The notes under the pieces were generated by a model. That model was not told the origin of the DNA. It ran no database searches and worked only from the letters and a program-made list of their open reading frames with translations. From an uncultured Clostridia bacterium (lineage in GTDB: Bacteria; Bacillota; Clostridia; TANB77; CAG-508): a stretch of DNA of 64,000 nucleotides. The stretch is taken from the NCBI GenBank assembly GCA_934120645.1, contig CAKOUO010000008.1, positions 1-64,000 on the forward strand, given 5' to 3'. Shown here in pieces: positions 61,801 to 64,000 of this stretch; within the stretch, counting starts at the first letter, position 1; each line of letters begins with the position of its first letter. The position numbers and the translations under genes are program-made.

Positions 61801-64000
61801 TCTACTATATTAGATAGTCCTGCAATTTTGTTTGGATTATTTCCTAATGTCCATACTGTTCCATCTTCAACTAACATTATTTTTCCTGTTGCTGCTACAA
61901 CTTTGCTATAAAATTCTATTTTTGTTGGTATTTTTGAATATCCATATCCCCATACATAGATTTCTCCATTATTATTTATTGCTATACTTGTGTTTCCACT
62001 TATATAAACTTTTTTAATATTTTCTAATCCATCTATTTTTGTTGGAATATTGATATTTGTTGTTGTATTATTTCCTAATTGTCCATATCCATTATATCCC
62101 CATGACCATACATGTCCTTCTGAATCTAATGCTAAGTTATAATAATATCCTGCTGCTATGTCTTTAATATCATCTAACTTTCTTACACTTTGAGTTGTTG
62201 TTGTAACTATTGAACCATCTGGTGATGTACTTTCTATAATTTCAGTATATCCGCCTTTTTCTATTTGTTGTGGTTCTGTTACACATACATTATTTGCTGT
62301 TCCATTTCCAATTTCACCATTTGAGTTATCACCCCATGCCCAAATAGTTCCATCTTGTTTTAATGCTAATGAATGTATATGTCCAGCTGCTACTTTTTCT
62401 ACTGTTTTCTTATCTTCTCCAATTACATCTATTACAACTCTTGATTCATCTTCTCCACTAATAGATTTTAATGTTATATAAGTTCTTCCTAATTTTTTAG
62501 CTGTAACTTTTCCTGAATTTTCATCAACTGTTGCTACTTCTGGGTTTGAACTTGTATATTTAAATCCATTATTTGTTGCTTCTTCATATAGTAAATTAAA
62601 TCCATATATTGTTTTTGGCTCTATTTGATATGTTGGATTTGATAATTTTAGTACAACTTCTCTTTCTGTTAATTCTATATATTGTGTTGATATTGATTCT
62701 AAGTAGTTTTTAGAAACTGTTGAACCATCTCCTAATTCACCATATTCATTATATCCTATAGACCATACTGTTCCGTCATTTTTAGCTATTTCTGTATTAT
62801 ATATTCCTCCTGAAACTAACATTACATCTAAAAATTCGTTTCCATCTTGTTTTTTCATAGTTGTTGCCACACTTCTTGTTGCTGTATCTCCTGTTGCTAA
62901 TTGTGAATAATTATTTAATCCCCAAGATAATACTTTTTCATCTGATGTTATTGCATATCCAGAATAATATCCTTCATTTATTGCTGTAATATTTTCTAGT
63001 TTTCCATTTTCAGAAATCAATTGTTGTGGAATTGCTCCACTAACATTTGTTAATGCATTATATGTATTGTTTCCAAATCCCCATACAGTTCCGTCTACTA
63101 GTAATACAATTGTGCTATTTACTGGACTTGCTGATACATCTGCAACATTATCTATTATTGGATTTTGTGTAAATGTTACTTTATTTCCTGTTGAACCATC
63201 TCCTAAGTTTCCATATCCATTGTATCCTGCAATCCATAATTTATTGTTACTATCAATTGCAAAACTTGATACATTTGAAGCTTCTATTCTTGTTATTTTT
63301 TCTAATGCTTGTACTTTTACAGGTAATGTTCTAGCTGTAGTATCTCCTAGTCCTAGGTTTCCATATCCATTATATCCCCATGCATATACATTTCCATCTT
63401 TATCTAATGCTAAAGAATAACTATCTCCTGCTGTTACTGCTATAATGTTTTCTAATACACCTTCCCCATTTGGTGATTTTACTTGAACTTTTGTATATGA
63501 TGATGTTGTTGTTCCATCTCCTAATTGTCCATAGTTATTATATCCCCAAGACCATACATGTCCGTCATTATCTACTGCTACTGTATGTTCGTTTCCAAGT
63601 GCTAATTGTACTATATTATTTATTCCTGTATATGTTGGTACGATTTTGCTTGATGTATCTCCTGTTCCTAGTTGTCCATAATTATTGTATCCATAACTCC
63701 AAACTTCCCCATTTGCTTTTAGTGTTACTGTTGAATAATTATAGCTTTCTATTTGTGGAAATGTTAAATCTTCATCTCCTAAAACATATACATCTACTGC
63801 TGATTTTTCACCAGAAATTGTATCAACTACTGTTGCTTGTGTTTTTCCTTTTTTAACAGATGTTACTTTTCCTGTGTTTTTGTCTATTGTTGCTATATTT
63901 GAATTTTTAATTGAAAATTCAAAATTTTTATTATTTACAGAATTATATAGTAAATTAAATCCTGTTGTCATTTCTGCTTTAATATCTTCTGTTTTTCCTA
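49899..64000 (-). CDS. Giant secreted protein: RCC1 propellers, BIG2, cadherin-like repeats, dockerin-like and M23 peptidase (5' end outside the window)
   Basis: At least 4,699 residues; the frame is open at the right edge, and the first Met in view (63971) lies inside a BIG2 domain. Five RCC1 beta-propellers of seven blades each (blade motif WSWGYNNYGQLGDG) lie at about 62690-63760, 61370-62400, 60110-61090, 58850-59860 and 57540-58540, with BIG2 Ig-like domains (EVATVDENGIITG type) before, between and after them. Then come about 22 cadherin-like sandwiches of some 97 residues (50835-57250), a CarboxypepD_reg-like domain (50560-50830), a dockerin-like segment (DLNEDGIVNKLD, 50380-50560) and an M23 domain (49902-50320) with HTGID and HHLHFEIR. 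No LPXTG or C-terminal membrane helix. Probably a surface or spore-envelope protein acting on peptidoglycan. Confidence 0.93.
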   Translation of the reverse strand, partial: GKTEDIKAEMTTGFNLLYNSVNNKNFEFSIKNSNIATIDKNTGKVTSVKKGKTQATVVDTISGEKSAVDVYVLGDEDLTFPQIESYNYSTVTLKANGEVWSYGYNNYGQLGTGDTSSKIVPTYTGINNIVQLALGNEHTVAVDNDGHVWSWGYNNYGQLGDGTTTSSYTKVQVKSPNGEGVLENIIAVTAGDSYSLALDKDGNVYAWGYNGYGNLGLGDTTARTLPVKVQALEKITRIEASNVSSFAIDSNNKLWIAGYNGYGNLGDGSTGNKVTFTQNPIIDNVADVSASPVNSTIVLLVDGTVWGFGNNTYNALTNVSGAIPQQLISENGKLENITAINEGYYSGYAITSDEKVLSWGLNNYSQLATGDTATRSVATTMKKQDGNEFLDVMLVSGGIYNTEIAKNDGTVWSIGYNEYGELGDGSTVSKNYLESISTQYIELTEREVVLKLSNPTYQIEPKTIYGFNLLYEEATNNGFKYTSSNPEVATVDENSGKVTAKKLGRTYITLKSISGEDESRVVIDVIGEDKKTVEKVAAGHIHSLALKQDGTIWAWGDNSNGEIGNGTANNVCVTEPQQIEKGGYTEIIESTSPDGSIVTTTTQSVRKLDDIKDIAAGYYYNLALDSEGHVWSWGYNGYGQLGNNTTTNINIPTKIDGLENIKKVYISGNTSIAINNNGEIYVWGYGYSKIPTKIEFYSKVVAATGKIMLVEDGTVWTLGNNPNKIAGLSNIVEIASGDNYYFALDTKGHVWSWGYNGYGQLGQGNTTNISVPTKLEIENIVEITSGNNNILMTNKDGKVYVCGNSENGQLGTEEYISSITTAKQATNTNDIKLTSTNSYHSIASDNSGFVYTTGYNGYGELGDETYNNRNVFTVIGDTYVNVGSNVVTIEKNKTKQITASLDNKFNLITDKVDSSNMTFKSLNEDVATVDENGIITGKQIGKAEIVVTHTITNKTATVFVNIVPEGKQAVPEVEIGDTHSAALKADGTVWTWGTNNNGQLGTGDNNSKASPVKVTALEDIIDISVGNDSTVAVKADGTVWSFGNNENGQLGDGTNSSRNTPVQVVKNDGTVLNKIVKVSCGTNKTVALDTDGNVWIWGNGYSKVATKLNKLENIIDISSDYAVNQVGKVFKTNNATQLNVENVIRISQGYNHTLFLRNDGKGYALGENSKGQLGQGNSKNCETPEFIKSTLGTEELTKIKELKAGKEFSIALLKDGSICVWGSNENYKLATEQETNQMLPKKNTKIEKSISIEAGSNNGAIINEEGFVYTWGLGTYGVLGNKLYNTVSEPVLVGREDVGLNSNNITIHKGEEYQLTVTNKTFNVIKDVVDNSQMNYVSGNTEIANVSENGLVTGEKEGKTTIVVNKVGTDYTSIAQVTVLPENVEIEPMALTCGSHTVILKANGTVWSYGSNSSYELGNGNSKSTDIPVQVKFPENTVIKQIAVGNTHNLALDINGNVWGWGANSNNALGKTSSTPVKLEISNIKKIAANNDQSMALTEDGYVYVWGLNANGELGTRTYENIQKPTLLSYVNDIIDIAVGKNHTLLLTTSGKVLSTGLNVYGQTAKQEGKSNTFEEIKIDELIGRISAGDNHSVLLTISGEVYTFGYNINGQLGSGNNKNMTTPNKVSEISNIMEISAGKNQTIILDSDRNLYSTGSNSQGELGIGTNEDKVLFTKIITIDNMMSISCGNTYNVAIRYDGEVYAWGDYYHGTQKIKTKTNSRIPVKIGNDASYANEKEITLNINATKQIETTPKYTFNVFNEDQIFDDFNYESLNSEIATVNNKGIITGVKVGTTWVKTIEKETGKENVIIVRVIGEGQKNAPEVAGGENFAAILKSDGSIWSFGYNSDGQLGNDKLVPNNIPSQTNILSTYKKVVTGKNFTMAIREDGTVWGWGDNTYGVLGQGNRVSAKKPIQVQGIENIVDIAAGDNHVIAIDNVGKIYTWGLNSSGQLGNGNTKTETMPEKINGVGNEVISIAAAGNMTAIVDSSENVYVFGDNSSEQIAKQDEYYTTPQLVNNIKNAVKVECMKNAIVVLKTDGSVQKISKYAKEDNAQIEEIASENVVDISSTNLNTMLLDKDGNIYTYGDNSKGQAGIGNISDSVALQKITTLDKTYMALGAGYKNNYAIDTDGFAYSVGNNEYGQLGNALYEDSYTFTLVGDRNFKILPETKTMKQPEEEKVTLETNIFNVFNNNTRKLTDYNWTSSNTDVATVEDGVITSQDMGEATITATDKATGATATALRVVQPLDEQRIDSIYVNGKQANLIGENKYGVSVVANQDGTGTLKIQTKDSTDNISIDQGSTYVTGTFLGDIALDTNPKIVKIRVKTTNGKIVDFILTIDVVSENAGLKSLTVDGVEATSIGATQYEVIVSNTTVKPEITAVTEHSNAKVSIDNGANETKQSTKTVDMSTRIKKVVPIEVTAESGNKVQYTLTIYKEDALTELENVTVNDKEATKISKDTYKVIIDAQLESSTVCATSLYPTAEVQINNLGADVNITKKVVSTLGEQTIVKIYVTAKENEREYTLIIDKEGTENKLGLFAVTVNGTLINPVGNIYNAYISQNTKLVEVTATTIDKQDLVSIGDNEAEVYTTTKQITIDGDTTYKITVTDPTNAENKKEYTLNIKKPSSDTNIKSLTIGNSEFSQEAKRVEGTNIYEVSIPEEYQEIDVIGVTNYELAYISVDDNEYEQNITTRKVSITNEPTEIKVSVKAQNGNVEEYTLKIYRKNSNKNLSKVTVDGKEATLSKTQQDTYEYTLDKIANTINIGAIAEETKSYVGINTFEKEKSASYRDVQMEGKSIVTYITVTAEDGTSKEYKLIVNALPDNVKLLSVKVNGKEAEAVPTNKYVSRINKNNTSFEVYVIPEDPKAKVQIEESPEVVGTSSTTIAKNADTVEVKIKVTAQDGTVENYTLVVENQSDDCELAIIKVDGEVVKANEQDGKYYVNKKYLTDSVNVEAIANNKLSTVSINSSEPTLEKQSSNVTTPDDKNYINIEVTAEDGTTKQYVVVVNKLSNNTKLQASISMENDGKTETKQITFDENNKATVKVGNNESVNLTGILEDELATISINGSLKEKGKTTQNIVTTENSTTAIIEVIAQDGTQENYVVTLIRYSSDNILQSLSIAGLDNENILKTSENSYTIELPDTMNNIDITAIARNEFATVKIAQEEYSTSNKATATIETQADTQKINIIVKAENGQENTYEITINKVTDLGLASVKANGVECEKEDGTYVTYIDKDVTEVGISITPNNPIALVSTKTETEDFNTPVANNIHIINVQITKETTTVLIKVQDPKDENRSKTYSVIIKEKSHEAELELIKVDSKDAISIDGKYYATTSTDAQNANVYIKATEKHATVKIETIGSDVGSIEKDVKLSSEKKTTLNITITAQDGVTSKTYVLEIERKSNDTSCAITVNNAIPEEYDDTTKTYTKYIARDLDESSVEVITTSETATVEIAGETATQVLSKTVSTANETTTVDVIVKSENGETVTYHVNIVKLSTDNTIASVKVNGNVIEEKDGKYTAQVLDNGEDEQNAAIEVISNNKNAKVQIGDGTEWFTNIAKSEVTFKDGKRVITLNINVKPQDPNTETLTKVLEITIVSDDITIKSVKNGENLITSYDENTHTYTEYISKDVEEITLAIEANSSYTTLTSGDTTGKGLISIGNINTKDNDEIIITFKAIAETGREQEYTVKIYKMSDNANSEHIYIDGVDIIDKFEEVGNIPTYVMSIEKEKDTTQINVVAENEFAMIKIGDEEAQQANSIKNIKLNLDENSITVPIVVTSQDGKVTKTYNIIFVRLSNNTNIQWLEVNDKHVIEDSEGNYDVTVKASEETAKVKITLEDILAKVTMGGNTEVGELTETIILPETGDTVKTITVTAQDGTVETHKLTIHKQVNNLGLDKVYLNNRIATKINDTTFEIDVMKGTTNATIKGVASKNTEYVSIQDNTKTIAENTYTNCDISSKEIKLTVIAMFGKDENQEKDQERDYKLIIKEVEEPDIIEDLKTTIKVDNEIITPDEDGHYFKTLPKDTDDVVVWAGINSETSNVKIKDSNGETEYQNPSAEKNISLKDSTEEVIVTVKNGAEETKEYIVYLIKEDELLDEAGLKQLFADNKEITKEDDGTYTVYAPKTATNVELKAVAEYQYAKVSINNNNWTIGTNTETVEIGTEETKTIFVKVKSVAGTIKQYVVNIVREPDALEMKEIYVYNRIATKVNDTEYTIDVVKTQNNIDIKAMLYNLTDEYVSIYNNTPSLGINTYTSYELTNGYTVKIIASNGLDNTDENYKEKVYTLKITTVEKPEDLSDLQLTISVNNKEVEKQEDGKYVAYVDKTDVKALVTAIATSKTTKVKIGNTTYTILKAEETVSLEGKTTIVKIYVENGAGTTVEKELWIIKGQETISGKVITQAVDKTKQNATITLYKAGTEDIVKQVDTELDGTYTIEVEPEKYDVLVTKESYLEYKVTNVIVSRGRDITLDDISILAGDIIKTGEIEIDDLVALNDNYGAIEQEEKLEKAKYDLNEDGIVNKLDRNILKANYGKKNTEIQWVDPETAIAVTSLEQEEFILPLNCKYTITSEYGTRKHPTTGVVKKHTGIDLAGTHHAEILAVANGEVTFAGVQNGFGNCIEIKHVVNGETIYSFYAHLSQINVKTGDKVKQGQVIGLEGGDPESDPNPGNSTGHHLHFEIRKASGYGNDVNPTNYIKF
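49902..50320 (-). other. M23 (LytM) peptidase domain at the C-terminus of the giant protein
   Basis: Residues from about 4553 to the end. The Zn ligands are present: His and Asp of HTGIDLAG (about 4578), and the His pair of HHLHFEIRK (about 4668) with YAHLSQ between. It begins EYGTRKHPTTG. Predicted to be active on peptide crosslinks. Confidence 0.9.
50380..50560 (-). other. Dockerin-like calcium-binding segment
   Basis: Two EF-hand-like repeats: GEIEIDDLVALNDNYG and DLNEDGIVNKLDRNILKANYG. The second has the D-x-N-x-D-G calcium loop; the first is weaker. Sits between the CarboxypepD_reg-like domain and the peptidase. Confidence 0.75.
50835..57250 (-). repeat. Array of about 22 cadherin-like beta-sandwich repeats
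   Basis: Each unit is about 97 residues and opens with a pattern such as LKSLTVDGVEA, LSKVTVDGKEA or LLSVKVNGKEA. It closes with VTAEDGTTKQYVVVV-type strands. This matches the cadherin-like beta-sandwich (PF12733) family. Units at about 52.3 kb and 51.4 kb are near-duplicates (NNRIATKINDT, YNRIATKVNDT). Confidence 0.85.
57540..63760 (-). repeat. Five seven-bladed RCC1 propellers with BIG2 spacers
   Basis: Counting blades by the G.N..GQLG motif and its degenerate forms gives 7+7+7+7+7. BIG2 domains fill 62410-62690, 61090-61370, 59860-60110 and 58540-58850, and one more follows the last propeller (57250-57520). Confidence 0.85.
61713..62119. repeat. 47-bp exact direct repeat inside the giant gene
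   Basis: 61713-61759 and 62073-62119 are identical; both encode the blade motif around HVWSWGYNGYGQLG. Their spacing is 360 bp. Confidence 0.85.

Noticed and set aside
57540..63760. CRISPR-like regular repeats
   Set aside because: The periodicity is due to in-frame RCC1 blades; spacers are not unique and the region is coding.
63971..64000. ATG at 63971 as the start of the giant gene
   Set aside because: It falls in the middle of a BIG2 domain, the frame stays open to the window edge and there is no ribosome site.

Overview
The window is very AT-rich, uses the standard code with TGA as a stop, and is coded mostly on the minus strand. It looks like chromosome of an endospore-forming, low-GC Gram-positive anaerobe of the class Clostridia, probably a gut lineage. 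The reasons are a spoIVFA/spoIVFB-like pair, a GerS-like protein, SUF as the Fe-S assembly system, dapF (meso-diaminopimelate wall), clostridial sigma-A type promoters and AGGAGG ribosome sites. I see no phage, insertion sequence, CRISPR array or rRNA.

Layout. 1-5520 is an iron-sulfur assembly block (DtxR-fold regulator, sufC, sufB, sufD, a 66-residue protein, sufS cut by the left edge). It is interrupted by a small membrane-protein gene on the other strand and by a 262-bp palindromic element. 5645-13763 is one cyclic beta-1,2-glucan synthase broken into two reading frames. 13875-16091 holds small proteins and two half-size TauE/SafE permeases. 16139-18036 is DNA repair (rarA, ruvA). 18164-25000 carries an HD hydrolase, dapF, a lone GT51 transglycosylase, a polysaccharide deacetylase, mnmA, an XRE regulator, a TSCPD protein and a PIN protein. 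25019-28281 has aspS, an HD-GYP protein and a MazF-like toxin. 28352-36338 is a sporulation, division and wall-shape cluster: GerS-like, dusB, rodA, minE, minD, a pilin-like/FGE-fold surface protein, spoIVFB-like and spoIVFA-like. 36439-41235 has membrane and wall genes, tRNA-Cys, tRNA-Gly, topA and a small conserved protein. 41368-48007 is a compact run: an mgtA-type ATPase, a beta-helix acyltransferase, a GT-C-like membrane protein, a flavoprotein and an esterase. 48165-49661 has a radical SAM protein and a secreted CAP protein.

The last 14.1 kb (49899 to the right edge) is a single open gene encoding at least 4,699 residues. Reading it gives five RCC1 beta-propellers of seven blades each, separated by Ig-like (BIG2) domains. 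These are followed by about 22 cadherin-like beta-sandwich repeats, a carboxypeptidase-regulatory-like domain, a dockerin-like segment and an M23 LytM peptidase domain with intact metal ligands. It is the most striking object in the window.

Other points of interest are the SUF-adjacent DtxR-fold regulator, which has lost the canonical metal ligands and gained a C-terminal cysteine cluster, the palindromic element inside the suf operon, a family of TGTCC/TGTCA hairpin repeats that create false upstream start codons, and a ribosome-site-sequestering hairpin before the glucan synthase.
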